From: Protonemura montana
Taxonomy: Eukaryota > Arthropoda > Insecta > Plecoptera > Nemouridae
DNA length: 64,000 nt
Direction of reading: 5' to 3'
Assembly (NCBI GenBank): GCA_947568835.1
Contig: OX387602.1
Location: 16,791,021-16,855,020 of the forward strand
Part shown: positions 1-14,158 of the stretch, piece after piece
How the letters are laid out: every line of letters begins with the position of its first letter
How positions within the stretch are numbered: position 1 is the stretch's first letter
The notes under the pieces: model-generated
Database searches by the model: none
The model's input: the letters and a program-made list of their open reading frames with translations, nothing else
Told to the model about the DNA's origin: nothing
Position numbers and translations under genes: made by a program

Positions 1-797
1 AATAGTGAACGAGATGAGCCTGGTCGTCAAATACGCGGACAATCCCGGTATAGTATGACGTGGAAAATTTTGGGGAAAATCACGTAAGTATGGGCTAACC
101 ACACTCTGAAAAGCTGGTGTTGAACCGAAAGATGCATTGCGGACGTCCATCGAATGACAGCTTCAAGTGCGATGGCTACTTTAGACGACTGGCGGGAGTG
201 GATATCGAGGCGTTTTGTAATGTACTTCTTGTACTTCTTGTTTGAAAGCAGGAGGAGGACAGTGACTGGAGTAGGAGAGGGAGGGATCTTTTCAGTGGTC
301 TGGCCACTAAAAACCAGAGCATTTGATTTGCACTCAGACACAGACACATACACACACACTTGTTATATATACAAGTTTTTCAGAGAGTTGGGTGTGGTAC
401 TCTGAGCATGGCCGAGTCTTTCTTCGGTTTCTTTCGTACAGCAATGATTGCAACTTGTTCGTTGCTTTTCTTATTAAGCGATATCAATTGTCTATTGTAA
501 TACCGTGAAGCTTCATTTCCGCTGTCAGGTAAAATACGAATAATTTATCATCGGCCCGTTTATGGATTTATATAATATACTTAGTTCAATAAATAAATCA
601 TAAAGTGTATATCACTCTAATAGCCAGCTATTGCCTCTACGAGTTAATCCGTAGCTCGACACAAAATAGAAAAAATCGACCCATGCTGCAACGGTGCACA
701 GGAGCTTGTGTACATGTGACATCGATTTCTATAATATTATAAATTGTTAACAGTATTATGCATTCAGCTGTGTGCAGCGATACGCGATACGTACAAA

Positions 798-814
798 CCC
801 CCCCCCCCCCCCCC
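798..814. repeat. Poly(C) tract, 17 bases
   Basis: An uninterrupted run of 17 C on the + strand, which is poly(G) on the other strand. It is one of four long G/C homopolymers in the window. Confidence 0.95.
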
Positions 815-1382
815 AGCTATTTTTCAGCTGCATTTTTCGCGAGAGGAAATAAACACATAGTTGGGTTCGTTATTGTGTGTCGTTCCACATTTCAAAACGT
901 TGGATTGCGACCGGGAATTATAATAGTAAACTGCATATAGCGAAATATTTTTCACTTTATTCCCTTCACGTCATCGCAAGAAGAGCTGTATGCAGCATAT
1001 AATATACACTTGGTGAACTACATTGTTAACTTGTATTTTTGTTATTCAGTCGCATTTTTATGACATTAGTACTAGTTTTGCAAGTTTTTTTTTGCTCTGC
1101 ATTTAGATGTAAGCAAGAAAAAACGCGGCAATTTTCATTAGAACGAAACAAGAATAATATAATCACTTGTAGTGACCAGACTTCGTTAATTTTATCGTGG
1201 TATTAATTTGATGAGATGAGAAAAATATGGTAATCTTGAAATTACCAAGTGTGAGCAAGTTCGGAAAGGAAATGACCATATTATTACCTCTCAGCGAAGC
1301 GACCCTCGAAGAAGAAAGAGTGCAGAAAGGAAATGGTTGACCGTTCAAGGCCAAGCGCTTCCGGGAAAGGTGCAATTTCCTC

Positions 1383-1395
1383 GGTGGAGGCGCCG
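1383..1395 (+). promoter_or_regulatory. Recurring 13-mer, copy 1
   Basis: The sequence is GGTGGAGGCGCCG. The same 13-mer, allowing C or T at position 9, recurs at 10055, 14825, 30499 and 39622 on the same strand, with unrelated flanks. A DNA-binding protein site is inferred; the factor is unknown. Confidence 0.4.
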
Positions 1396-4300
1396 GGCTA
1401 TCCGTCACCGGAAAACGAAGGCGTGTTCTAATGAACTGTTTCCAAGATCCGTTTAGTGCTCCTCGAAGTGAATCAAAATGAAAAAGGGAAAAAGGAACTT
1501 TTTTTGTGTTCCTGTCAATGTCATTTATAAAATAATTAGCTTTTTGTACGACCGTGACAGTTTGTCATCAGCGCAATAAAAACTATACATTTCATTTCAA
1601 TAAGTTGTCTGGAAAAAGCCGACGTCGACTCCTACGCCGACGCCGTCGTCGTCGCCCATTGTTGGCTTGCAGCGACGCCAGTTGAAAGCTGATTTCCCAT
1701 TGACATCCTGATATGTCACTTCCCGTCAGCGAATCGATGCTTTATTACATTTCTCATCCTATTCCACACAAATGTACCAGAATTTCTCCGCTCGAGTTTT
1801 TGAATCGAGCAACGCGAAATTGTATGTGTACGAACTATTTGTTTTATAAATCTGAATTGATTATGACATTCAATATTTTTATGTGTCGCAAAAAAAGTAT
1901 CCCTTCCTGGGCCCGTGGCATATGTGTACCTACCATCCTTTGGTAAACGAAAATAGTAACCACGTCTACCGGTCGCTAAAATTATAATGATCAGCGCATG
2001 AAGCGGAGTTTTATTCGATTGCAAATATTGAACACCGATGTAGGCAATGCTCTCGAACGCTAATGAATCCTATGTTTATTCATGTTCTTTTAATCCAAAT
2101 GAAACCAATAAAACCAACAAGTGATGCTTCAAACATTACATTTAATAATCGAAACGTACATGACTGCCAGCTCTACCATGTGTGTTTACGTGTGTGGTCG
2201 CGTATTTTGAATGTGGCTGTACGCTGTATCGATATTTCGTGGATCCTTCACCCGTGTGGAAATCAGAGCAGCCATTTAGTTGTAGCCGAGGAGGTGGAGT
2301 ATCGTCGCTGTATCCCTTCCGTTACCTTGCTACGACTGGCCCCATGTGTTCTGCTCCGACGGCCGGTCCCAGCGCCGGTCCCAGCGACGGTCGACGTCGA
2401 CGACGCCGTGGACGCTCGTTCCCCCAAACCGCGCGCCGTTGAACCATTTACCCTGAACCCGTTTCCAAGCACCGACTGCAGAATGGACAGTTTAGTCCCG
2501 CGGGAACGCGCGGCATCTTTTAAGGAGACTATTACTCCAGGAACTGGGATTTCTTCTGTGTGATGCAGTATTAATAACAGAGATTGCGCTGGCCGACTTT
2601 TTCCTTCATCGCAAAGACAATGGGCACAGAAGACGTTAAATGGGTATGCGAAGAAATTCCTGTCGCGTCTGTAATGGCGCGACAAACACATTCTCTCCGT
2701 GATAAAGGACGATACAACGTCGTAATTATTGAATAATAAGAAATGAAACAGCTTCTCCTTTTTAGCCCCGAAAGTGTACAGTTTAGAAAGATCAAACAAA
2801 TCCACTGAGTCGACGGTATTGATGTAACATATTACATTTTGTCTTTGACTTATTTTGTTGATAAAATGTATATAGCGAAAGAAGAGAGAATAACTCTAGA
2901 TTTGGAACCACTCAAGTGACTACCGAGCCCCAAGGAATATTCTATAACGGTCAAGGGACATTCTTGTTCAACTCGCGCCGCCTTGACTGATCCGCAGGGC
3001 TCGCAAGAATATGACAAATTGTGTTTTTATTGAAATAGAAATAGCACTAAAGAACCTTCTTTGGTCATAAAGTTTTCAGTATTGATTTGCATTATCCTGG
3101 CCATCGCATAAAGGTATATATTACATAAACGAAAACGCGCACGTATGCGTGTAGCGTTTTAGAATCGAATACGATATTGCGAGTGACTCCGCAACCACTT
3201 ACATTGTCGACTTATATTTCGGGTAGGTATATACGTAACGAACGCGATACAATAAGGCTCCTTGGGGATCCTGCTCGTCGTACGCTTAAACGAAGTCGCC
3301 GTTATTGCCATAAGCCAGTTAGCTAGCTTCCTACCTTCAAACGTGTCTGCCGTGTACCTAATGAATCCGATTATGCACACTAATCAGCATCCTTTTCGAT
3401 GCATCACTCCCTGCCTGATGGGCGTTGCTAACAGTACGCTATAGCTGGTAAAGTACAGTACCATAACCAGCCAGCTACCCCTTACATAAATCCGAGGCCC
3501 ACGGGGAGCCGATGTATATTGCGTGCAAAAAGTTGTCGCTATGAATAATTTGGTGTTACTTAGAGCTTGTCATTTTCCTCTTGATTGGATGGCAGGGGGT
3601 GGAAAGAGAGAGAGGCTGGAGTATTATTTCAAGTGACAGAATGTTTCACAAGTGACTGTATCGCCTGGGGGGAGAAGTTCAACTAAAAAAAAAAACTCGA
3701 AACAGTTTCTGTAGTTGGAATGGGACGGGCGGAGGGAATGGAAAGGGAGGCTTCAAAATGTCACTCTCGTCTTGCAAATTTGCACACACGAACCCACACA
3801 TACACACATGCACACTCACGCAGAGATGGTACGCACATTTTCCAGTGTCTATACCGGTTGCCATGCTATGGTTTAGATGTCATCCCAACCTTCATAGGCG
3901 ACGGACGACCTTATAGAGGGTCTAGGCTCTGCCATGGAGTATAGTAACTCTCAGATGTGGCTCTTCTGGGCTCATTGCCACAAATATTTCTGACGCTTGC
4001 AGCTTGCTTTATGCTTGCCGTAATATAATGTTGACAAAATATTCAGAATTAAATTGTGTCTGAGATGAACTTAATTGAAATATTTTTGGGGCCGCATACC
4101 AAACATTGCTGTTGATTTCCAGCGTAGGTATATTTACTACGGTACACACATGCTTGCACTAGCTAGCAGTCTATAGCGCTTGACGCTTTCGCTTTGGTTG
4201 CCCCACTCACTTTGGGCGCCCGCCGAGATTGACTTCGTAGTTTGCGAATTGTTTGCGCGAATAATGCTTGCCGGTAAAGCCATGATACCTACGCAAGCAC

Positions 4301-5515
4301 GCAGGGCACTTCTTGTAAACTCGTCCGGAGAGAGAGCAGGCGCGCCGAGGTAGCCTTTGAAAGCCCCCTTTCAATTACATCCATCCAAAATCAAGCCCTC
4401 AGCCCTCGTCGCTTTTTATTTTGTCTATAATTGAATCAAGAGTATGTTATAAAGCTTACGGAGCTATAAAAATAATGCAGCTGCCTTGATAAGAAGATTA
4501 GAAGGTGTTTCGTTGGGAACTTAAACAATCACTCCCTCTCACAGTGTGCGCGCTAGGAAAATGGTTGGGGTAGAAAAATACGAAACGTGAAAATTGAAGC
4601 AAGCTCGAAATTCATTGGGAAGAATAAATCTTCGTGACCTGAATTCAGTGCAAACTGCAAAGATAAACGAAAAACCTTAATTTCAATGACATGGGCAAAG
4701 ACTTGTAACGTAAAAAGAGATCGCATTGAGCTTCATCAGTCCATATTCAATCCGAGAGGGCGGGCGGCCGGGCGGGGGTGACCCGGTCCACGGCGGGTCC
4801 TCGGTGCCGACGCGAGGGTACACCCTGGACCGGGAAATGCAGCCGTTGCATTATCTGCACCCTTTCGCGGACTGGCTCGCAGATTGCGCGTCGCCTGCTT
4901 TCCGCCTTTCGCTGCTTTTTAATCAGACCAGCCAAGAATAAGAAAAACTTATCCATAGAGCGCGCGAGCAAATTCTCAAACTTTGTCGCAAACTTCATTG
5001 AAATTTATGTGTTTTTTGATCGCATAATTCGTTTTGCATTTTTAGAATGTTTTTAACAAAAACTATTTCATATTTGCATGCATTTGTTTTAACACACATT
5101 TTAAATAGTCATACAACTTTTCTTTATTAGACAACTATTTATAGTCGTGCAGTTTCACAATTTTCAGTCCCGCTTTTTTTTGTTGTATAAAAATTAAATG
5201 AAAATAAGAGCACGGTGTTAAATAAATTAAAAACGTTACTGCCAAACGAGGCTGCGTCTCTGCGTAGTGTTGCCTTCCGGACAGCTCTGCGAGAACCAGC
5301 GCCAATGAAGGGAGCAGCCTTTATCAAACAAAACAAACGATTCAATGCAAAAGCGTTTAGAGACACATACTTTTTTCTAGTTAGGTGTTATGTTTTATTT
5401 GTCTTCTCTTATCGATAGACATTCGCAATATGAGTTAGAGCTCATTGCTCACTCTTCCGCAAGAGCGAGCTCGGTCTCCTCTTAACTGATAATTAATTTT
5501 TGATTACTGATTAAT

Positions 5516-5552
5516 TACTAATCTCGATTGTCTTTGTCATTTCAGGTGAGTA
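5516..5552 (+). promoter_or_regulatory. Recursive splice site (zero-length exon, ratchet point)
   Basis: A branch-point-like TACTAAT at 5516-5522 is followed by a pyrimidine-rich stretch, a TTTCAG acceptor ending at 5545, and directly by a GTGAGT donor from 5546. An acceptor abutting a strong donor is the known signature of recursive splicing in long insect introns: the upstream exon joins here, regenerates a 5' splice site, and is spliced again. The site is on the same strand as the receptor gene and about 33 kb before its first recognised exon. This suggests the first intron spans most of 5.5-38.6 kb and that exon 1 lies upstream of 5545. Confidence 0.55.
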
Positions 5553-6332
5553 CCAGTTCAGCGTTCGAGCGAGCCCGCTCTCGAGTTCTGTTCACGGTAG
5601 GCAATATTATATTTAGGTCTTTGGGAGCCAAAACAAATAACGTTATTAAAATGAGGCTTGAAAGCTGAAAATGGTTTCGTTTCAAGCATGAAATGAAACC
5701 GTCTTATAGACAGACGACTGCGAAATATATTCCATTACATTTCGGCAGTAGTACCTATAGCTTTCTCATTCTGGAGTAAATATAGCGCACCGAGTGGCGA
5801 CTTCATACAAGTACATGCGTGCTGACGTACGAGCTAGCACCAAGAGACTTTTTAGCTTTTGGCAGTTTTTTCCCATTTACGTTACCATTGCTGTAACGTA
5901 TTGTACATGCCAGTATATACAGACCCACCATATTTCGTTTTCGTTCATATGTTTTTAGACTTGCCGTCTCTCCTAAATCGGTAAAATTATTTATTTAACC
6001 AGGCGTTAAAAAAAACATGGTCTTTCACCACTACGCCGGCCACGCGAAATCTCACGTCGTCTGTTAATTTGAAATATGAACCTATTTATTTGAAGAGCTA
6101 ATTTTCCTCGAAACTCACGTATGCTTTTTGTGGGATCCCAGCAACACTTTATACAAGTAAAGCAATTTGTTGAACGGCTTACATCTGATATCAACGTGCA
6201 GCGGTGTATATGTGTTTGCCCCAAGCCTGTGTTTTGACAATCTTCCTGTCCATACACCGGCCTTCCACCTCCTGGGGGCTTATGTTTACCACAGCTGTGT
6301 TCTTGTGTTGTCAAACGTATATCTAGAGAGTG

Positions 6333-6396
6333 AGCGGCGACGGCGGCGTCGGTGGTGGCGTCGGCGTCGGCAGCAATGTCGGCGTCGGCGGTAGTG
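6333..6396. repeat. Imperfect GGCGTC-type triplet minisatellite
   Basis: Repeated GGCGTCGGC-like units with substitutions. Similar GTC/GAC-rich islands are scattered through the introns, for example near 1622, 7410, 22190, 37150, 39655, 40475 and 44140. Confidence 0.7.
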
Positions 6397-9303
6397 CCAG
6401 CTAGCTAGCCGCCTAGCTCCACCCCTCCCAGGGCTCGGAGCCAGGCGCCTGTGCCCCATCCACACTGGAGCGCTAGCTATACAGCTTCCCCATCTCATCT
6501 CTGCTATTCGCACGCTTGCATCCCCGTCGTGGCAAGCTCCTCGCTTGTTTGTTTTGCATGTGGATGCGACTTGAGCCGCGAGCAGGGGGGATCAGCCAGT
6601 CCTTTCTTGCTCGACCCCATATCACTATTTAAAACTTTTAGAGATTACAGTTTTTTGCAAAGCAAAAAATTGCCAGATGATGTACTCAGCGCGAGCAACT
6701 CGATGTTAGGCTACACTTCATTGGTCTCTGTCTCTGTCTCTCAGTGCCTCTCACTGGCAACTTCTCCCCTGCACTGCAGTGTGAGATTGCAAAAACTCTC
6801 AAGTGTGCTTTTAACTTATAACCCCTCCTCATTTCGTCGTGCCTGCCTCTGCAAACATAATGCTAACTGAGAATAAACCGTTGTAGCGTTTTGAGCTCCT
6901 TGTGAGGTGAGCTATACGTAGCTTATTTAAATTTCACCTTGTACCTACTCGGCGGCGGTGGCGGCGGCAGTTTAAGAAATGCAAACAATCTGAATCTCTT
7001 CGCTCTCGAGATTGATGATGCATTATTAATGTGTGATCGCAATTTCACTGTTCTACGTCGCGGGAGATTTAAAAAGAAATTCGCATTTCAAATCCTCGTT
7101 AAATTAATGGTTTGTTAAGAATACTTTGTGCATACACCCACACCCAACCCAAATACAATAATAATATATACATATATAATAGAAACCAATTCGGGGCTCG
7201 CAGAGTTCGTTTCCAATTTCTGTATTCAGCCTGCCACCCGTTTATTTTCCGCGGTATAAAAATCTTTTTTCCATGCCGTGGCAGTTTTTTTGTATAAATC
7301 ACATTATATTCGAGAGAATTTCGCGCAGTAGCTAAATAAATTGAATCGCCAACATGGTAGTGACACAGTCAATGAAAAACACCATTATATCAGTGTCAGG
7401 TGTTGTGAATGTACGCCGACGCCGACGACGCCATGTCGATATCGCCGTCGAACAGGCCCGGTCGCTATAGATCGGGCACATTTATAACTTGCGCGCCGTG
7501 GAGAAAATCATGTCAAAAGATAAGGGCAAGCCATGTGTGGAATACCGTTTCGCAATCGAGCCAGACTCAGTTGGCTTCCGTACGTCCGCCACTATGATGC
7601 GACCAATTGATCCCCCCACCCCACCCCAAACCCTTCGTGTCAAAATGAAACCACCGACCACTTCTCGGTTTAGTGGTGGTGCCGGGTTCTACATTACATA
7701 TGTCTAGTTTCGGGCAGGCAAACTCAACTTGAGCCAAAAACCATGGATAGTGTTTTTGCATATCGATTCGGAGTCGAGAGCAAAGACTGGAGCGAGCGTG
7801 GGCACATAATAAAGCTAGCGGCAAACTTTTCATCCACTCCGTGGACATTGTGAAGTGGAGGAGCTTATTCACAAAACAGTGTTTGTGCGCGCGAACAGCA
7901 TCAAATCGTATCATTCGTCAGGACACTTGTTTCTCTTTGTGGTACAAAATGAGGTGCATAAATAATTAAAATCAATCATTTTTAGTGTGCCTTCGCTTGT
8001 GTAGACTTTGTGTACGCATATATAGGCGTACACACTTATATAATAGCCTTACTTTTAAGCTGTCAAAAAATATTTATTGTCCTCAACAATAAAGCTGTGC
8101 CCGTGCGTAATTATCACAAAACTACCCTCATTCGCGCACAAAGGAAAGTATATTCTTATTGCAGTGCCCTTTGAAACAGATCTTTTCAAAAGTGATAATT
8201 ATTAATTAAAAGATTACATCGTAATTGGGTCATCCAATCAACTTTGCACAAAAGATGTAGGCTTTTCCTATACTAATTCCATCCCTCTTTGAACTTTTTG
8301 TACGAACATCTCTACTTGGGGGTAGTTAGAGTTCCAGAGATATGCTACATCAAACATTGCCATGGTGCAGCGTCGTTGGCGTTTCTCTAATAGCAGACGC
8401 CTCTGGGCGTCGGTTTCGGCATGACGCCGTTTCTAAAAATCCCTCACAGAATTGTGCCGAGTGCCGCAGCCGTGCCGCGCTGCAGCGTTTTAATTATAAT
8501 AGCTCTATGGGAGTCCAGTCAGTCCCATATTATCATCCCGTTGTTTGACATGGCTGCTGCTTCGGCTTGACGACAGCCCTGAGGCTAGCTGCCATTTTCA
8601 GAGCATGTCATCTCTGCTGGTAATAGTCGCTCCCGTACGTATCCTCTCGATCCTGGCGAAGAATTAGAATTGCCGCACATTACTGAGAGATAAAGCACAG
8701 CGAGTGGCAGGATTTGGTTCAGTTTTTTATGTAAATTACAATCATTATAGATACGACGAGACAAAATTAATTGAGCTATGCATGTAAATTTTGTGCCCAT
8801 CTAGTAAATCTATAGGATACTTTATCCGACTCCCTTATTATTTATTCATTTTACAATGGTTTGCAGGTGCCTTTGAGGATGGTACTTTAGAACTGCAGTT
8901 ACAGGCATAAAACCCCCGACATGATTTGGTTAATAACTGTAGTCTTACGCTGTGATTGATATCATTCTGTAACTAATAGTCGCAGGTTTATAAAACAATT
9001 CGTTCCGTTCGATCAGATTTATTTTGCTTTATGAAAAGTGCAATGAATTGTGAAAAATGCAATGAATTGTGCAAAACATCCTCTTGGAGATATTAATTAG
9101 GCTAGGCGGTTGATTGAAATTTAATTATTTAGTCGCACGTTGGTCGGTTTTTTTAATGCACTTTAGACTGGTGGCATACTTGGCGAACCAATTGAATGTT
9201 GCAACTTTTGCAACAACTGCGCGTGGATCCTTAATTCAATTTATAAGTTGGCCGCAGAACTGGACGAACCGTACCACAGCGAGTGAGTGGCCGGCTACAG
9301 CTT

Positions 9304-9321
9304 TATATATATATATATATA
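9304..9321. repeat. TA dinucleotide microsatellite
   Basis: About nine TA units in a row. Confidence 0.85.
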
Positions 9322-10054
9322 TCCACACTATATACAATCACACACTCTCGCTCAGCCCGGCGACTAGCGAGAGGGCTGTTTTTCTCTAATTATTGAAGCC
9401 CGATTCATTCGCGGTTCGGCGTGAAGCGAGCAAAAAATGCTAAAGCCTTTGCTGCTTTTCAGATTTAATTCCAGCAAAGTGTCTGACTGTTTCATTATTG
9501 TGCTCTCAACCAATGAGAATTCGCTAGCTTGGAACGCCGCTATGGCACTCTTTTGCTGTTATGGGAACCTGAAGAGATGATCCAAATGTGTTTCGGTACA
9601 CGCCTGTAAGGGCGCAGGCCAATTTTGAGTATTAAAAGTACACCGTCAACAAACAGGCTTAATGTCTTCGGCATCAAAGAGTGGTACTTTTATACGTAGA
9701 GTTCCAACGAATTCATAGGTAACATACGTGTACTTACAACTTCTTTTTACATAACTTGTATACGTTTTTGCACCCAACGTAGATCGCTGGCAAATCTCTA
9801 AAGCTGATGTGGCATGGAGGCTTACCCTATCTCGAGTCGAGTTCTAAGCTTTATTCGTGACTGCAGTTTCGGTCTCTTTTGCCATTACTGCTGTACAGTG
9901 CATCGCACAGTGCAAGTACACTTAATGCACATAAAATCATATTACCAAGCAAATGCCTTTGTTTAAACTTAATTAGGGCGCTCGGAAGTAGCCATGCCAT
10001 TATGGGGGATTATGTTTTACGTTGTTACGTTGGGGGTACGTGGTATGTTTCAGA

Positions 10055-10067
10055 GGTGGAGGCGCCG
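10055..10067 (+). promoter_or_regulatory. Recurring 13-mer, copy 2
   Basis: Reads GGTGGAGGCGCCG, identical to the copies at 1383 and 30499, in unrelated flanking sequence. Confidence 0.4.
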
Positions 10068-13000
10068 CAGAAAGCGGAAGGCCCCACTGTAACGGGCTTA
10101 GTAGGTAACATCCAAGTGAACGTCAAGATACAATGAGAACCCAATTTCAGTATCCTTTGCTGTTGGTAGTATGTTTGATTAAAAAATTTCGCCTCTTCAC
10201 TGAGCGTCCGCGCAATTTCGCATGCACTAACGTTTCACCTTACAAAGTTGTATGGTCTCTTCCAAAACGAGCGTCTTTGCTAGCTGAAAACACACTCTCA
10301 ACGAGCAGCGTGGTGGCTCTCGGAGCGGGCGCTATCTAGATCAAGCAGCTCATTTCTAAACGTACGTCGTTTGCCATGGCATCGTATTGACGTGTAAAAT
10401 GCGAATGCAATATACTACTTGCTGTTTCTGTGAGCCTATCGCCGGAATGGATCGAAAGCTGTTGCGTATTTCATCCTTCTTTATCTCGTGCTGCGGCGCC
10501 TGCCTCCATCCCATCTCTCATGCGCCTCTGCACCCCTCGTTTGTTTAGCATATTCATTGGACGAATTCGCGTTTTTCTGTTTTGGTATATATATTTTTAT
10601 TTTTTGAACGCTAAACCAGAGCTCATGATTTTTCTGTTAAAATATATATAAAAAAAAGCGCGGGCATTACACATAAACTGTTCCGCTTGTCTACATTTTT
10701 TTTGTCGAGATGTTACGCAGCAGATTTTTGGTCATTTCTGTTTTCTGAGTCTAATTCAAGGCGTATAAATATCTATATATCCTCTCGGTGTTCCGTTATC
10801 CTGTGAATTTCTACCGCATATAAATTTATCCGGCTATTATTCCAGGGTGGAGAAACTTTTTCCAGCATTCGTGACCTACACGTGGGCGCTCTGGATACCT
10901 CGGCAAACCGAGAACCGGGAAGTTTGTTGTCGACGACGGTGTGGTGCGGTGCGGGGTGCCTGCTAACTGCAACAGTTCTACCTACCACTAGTTCACCCCC
11001 CTTTCATACGGGAACGAGACCAGAGTGCAAGGCGCGATATGAATCTCAACTAATAACATTACATTTAACGCGGGGCGGCTGCGGATCGCTTCACTGAAAT
11101 ATGGGTCATGGACTTACGGCCAACTCTTCAGATACGAAATAATAAGGGCTTTAATTAACACCAGTTCCGCACGCGACGTTAAAATTCGCGCGCGCGTTAT
11201 TGCAAATTAAATTATACGAAATTGAAGTTGAAACACATTGGTTTTTATGTTCATGAATCTCATTAAACAGCTGTTTCTGCTTCAAGTTTATCATGTTTGA
11301 AAGGTTAACCCTTTTGGCAAAATACAAAAATGATCTGTTGCCCTTCATAAATATGCTACTTTATCCCGATGAAATCCACGAAAAGAGTAATCAGAGTGCA
11401 ATGATTTCGATTGAACACACAAGTAGCATCAGCGACAGGCCAGAGCGAGCAGCACTCGAACACCCCTGTACGTGTCGCATTAAAACGCTAATTAGCTAAT
11501 TTCGAATTGGCGATCACCATTACACTCTCGGTACCACGTTCAAAGGCACGCTGGCTTAGCGAGCGATGCTAGTGTTACACGACACCCTCTGACACATCGC
11601 CGTCAAAACGTGCTGCAGCCACTACATACCCAAACATTTTTTTTTATTGTTATCCAAAAGCGATTCGTTCATCAACTTCCTATTAACTCATTAACTACGC
11701 GAGTCGACAAATTCGATACTAATTGCCGCGCGTTAATTAATGCACACCGAAATTGTAAATAAACATTTTTCAAAATGAATACGTGCGAAGCGAATAATTT
11801 GTTTGCGAAGAATCCGAGTATAGTTTCACTTCCGTTTTGTCGACAACATTGAAACACCGCATAGTCCGAAGCTTGTTATTTTCCAAATTAATCAACTACT
11901 AATTAGCGATGTACTAGTTGTCTCGGTGCGAGTCGTGACCAGCCTGGTGACAATGCGCGGATTATGTAGCCTCATCCCCCAGTTGACCAACCCCCCGCCC
12001 TCCGCCCGCCGATATAAAGCTGGATGACACGGGGAGAATGAATAATATATGATTGTCGTGCATGACCGACACGTATTGACGCTGCTGGATAACGTTCAAG
12101 GAGGGGTAGCAATGTTAATTAATCATTTATTACCTGTCTAAGTCTATACACATGCTCGCACAAGCCGTATTGGTGAATTGGTTTAGAATTGGACCCCGAC
12201 TTCACTACAGATATATCATGACAATAAGTCGATTCCTAGAAGCCGTGGTAATTAATGCTGTAAAGTTAGTCGATCAAATTGGAGGATCATGGCTTGTCTT
12301 AACGCGCCATCGCTGAGAATTTCGCGATCGAGGGTGTGCTGACGTATACATAGAGCGTACGACTTGTTCCTCTCTTGTTGGAATTAGAGCCGTAGCCATT
12401 AGTTCACTTTCGTGGTAGTATATTAAACAGAATTTAATTGGAGGCAATTTGCTTGATAAAATTTTCTGAATGTAAGTTTGATCGATAAACAGGTGTAACG
12501 CGACCCCAGTTTACCCTCGGCAGTTGGGGGCACTCGAGACGTACAGGGTACGGCTTTCGCGTCTGGAATTGCGGTGAGATGTGTACTCAGGCCTCAGAAA
12601 GGGTAAAACTGCAAACTGTACCTGTCTTTACATTTACCCGTATTCACCTTGGAGAGAGAGAAATGCAGGGAGTAACACACCCGCGTGTAGAGCATACGAC
12701 AAAAGAGCTCCGCGTAATGAAGGATTCTCTTTGAATAATTGAGTCATTTTGTGATTCAGTTTAGAGCGTACATGCATAATTTCTGTGACGCTCTTTTGAT
12801 TATTAAGATGAGATCAAAATCAAGTTATCTTGCTTAGCATATTGTGGTGTGAGTGTGAGAACTACGAACATGTGTGTGTAGTAGCTGATTTTGTATCCGG
12901 GACGATATGGTTGCGTGTTCTGATCGTTCTGATACTGCAGGTACCTTGGACAGAGTGTTGATTTTAGATACAATGTCAGTCGGTATTGGCCGAGTGGAAC

Positions 13001-14134
13001 TCACATATGCTAAAACCTTCTTGACCCAACTGATACAGTTGGCTTAGTGTAAGCTGCAGCGTATAGTCCTGGTTGAGCACGGATTTCGGGAAAGCCTTGT
13101 TGGGGCCGGGATCGAGGCTGGGTACACGGGCGGTGCGAGTTTCGACTTCACCACTTATTAACCGTGATTCGCCAAAGCGCCGCTCGCGTCCGGTTTAATC
13201 ACAAGCTGACCAGTCTTTGGAAATGCTGTCTTGCGAGAAATTAATCGATCAGCTGGCCGGCTGGCTGGCTCCAATACCGACTGAAGTGTGCTTTTATCGT
13301 GTTTAAGCTTACCGATGGAAACGTTGATTTTCAATTTTGCAATTTGGCTTTTTCAATTATTGATACATTTTCCGAAAACCTTTAAAATCTTTAAACTTCT
13401 TGCCTGCAATTGCGCATGTGGTAGAATCACTCGCGAATATGTGGAATTTTAACACTGGTATTTTCCTAGGGCATTGCACGCCGGAGTGTCGCTTCGTCGC
13501 TTCAATTTATAAATTTGAAGGTTTAAATGAACAGATATTTACAAGTAATTCGACCTCACGTTTCATGTGTTCTTTATTATCGCAACCAACCCAACCACCC
13601 ACCTAAAAGATACGCTCATCCTTCAAGACGATTACAAAAAAAGAAGATTACACGAACTCCGAGTATAAAGGCAGTCGCTGACACACACGCTCTTGAGATG
13701 GAATAGCCATGGGACTGCGGAGAAATCACCAACAAAACATTTCGTGTTCCAATATTGCGAATCACCAGCTTCCCCCCAGAATCCTTTCTCCCGACAAGCA
13801 GTTATTTATAACTCGGTATCAATCTTCTAGTGCAGATGAAACTTGAAAACACCGCTCAGGAATCTTATCCAAACCTGCCAAATTTGTGGCCTGAGATATT
13901 CACACACGGACACACACAGAGGCGAGAGAAAAAGTTGCTTCTCAACTACTTTACGTATACATGCTCTTAAAAACAGCAATGGAATTCCTAAGCATGCTTA
14001 TCAAAGCAATTAAACTTTGCGTCGTTGTTGTAGCTTACCTACGTGAATTTTGGGTAAACATGTAAACGTAGAGAGAGCGTTTGTTGTGCTAAGTGTAAAG
14101 CAAAAGCGGGACAGATGTGGGATGGGGTGGGTCT

Positions 14135-14158
14135 GGGGGGGGGGGGGGGGGGGGGGGG
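14135..14158. repeat. Poly(G) tract, 24 bases
   Basis: An uninterrupted run of 24 G preceded by other G clusters. In a + strand transcript it could fold into G-quadruplexes. Confidence 0.95.

Larger units (their letters stand above)
1..5515. other. Non-coding DNA upstream of the ratchet site
   Basis: No gene is supported here. Open frames on both strands around 2063-2805 overlap each other and resemble nothing I know. A GTAAGT sits at 84 after an open frame entering from the window edge, and a weak acceptor-donor pair lies at about 528 (a CAG followed by GTAAAA). A C17 tract lies at 798-814 and GTC/GAC triplet clusters near 1622-1660 and 2385-2415. If the ratchet site at 5545 is real, this is first-intron or exon-1 territory of the receptor gene, but exon 1 cannot be pointed out. 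Confidence 0.5.

Noticed and set aside
84-89. GTAAGT donor near the window edge as the end of receptor exon 1
   Set aside because: The only frame with the right phase has a stop before it, and no signal peptide is seen.
528-535. Second possible ratchet site (CTGTCAG followed by GTAAAA)
   Set aside because: The donor lacks the +5 G and the pyrimidine tract is weak; kept only as a remark.
2063-2805. Overlapping long open frames on both strands (166 and 180 codons)
   Set aside because: They are shadows of each other in a GC-rich patch with Ala/Thr/Ser/Arg low complexity; no domain and no splice or start context.
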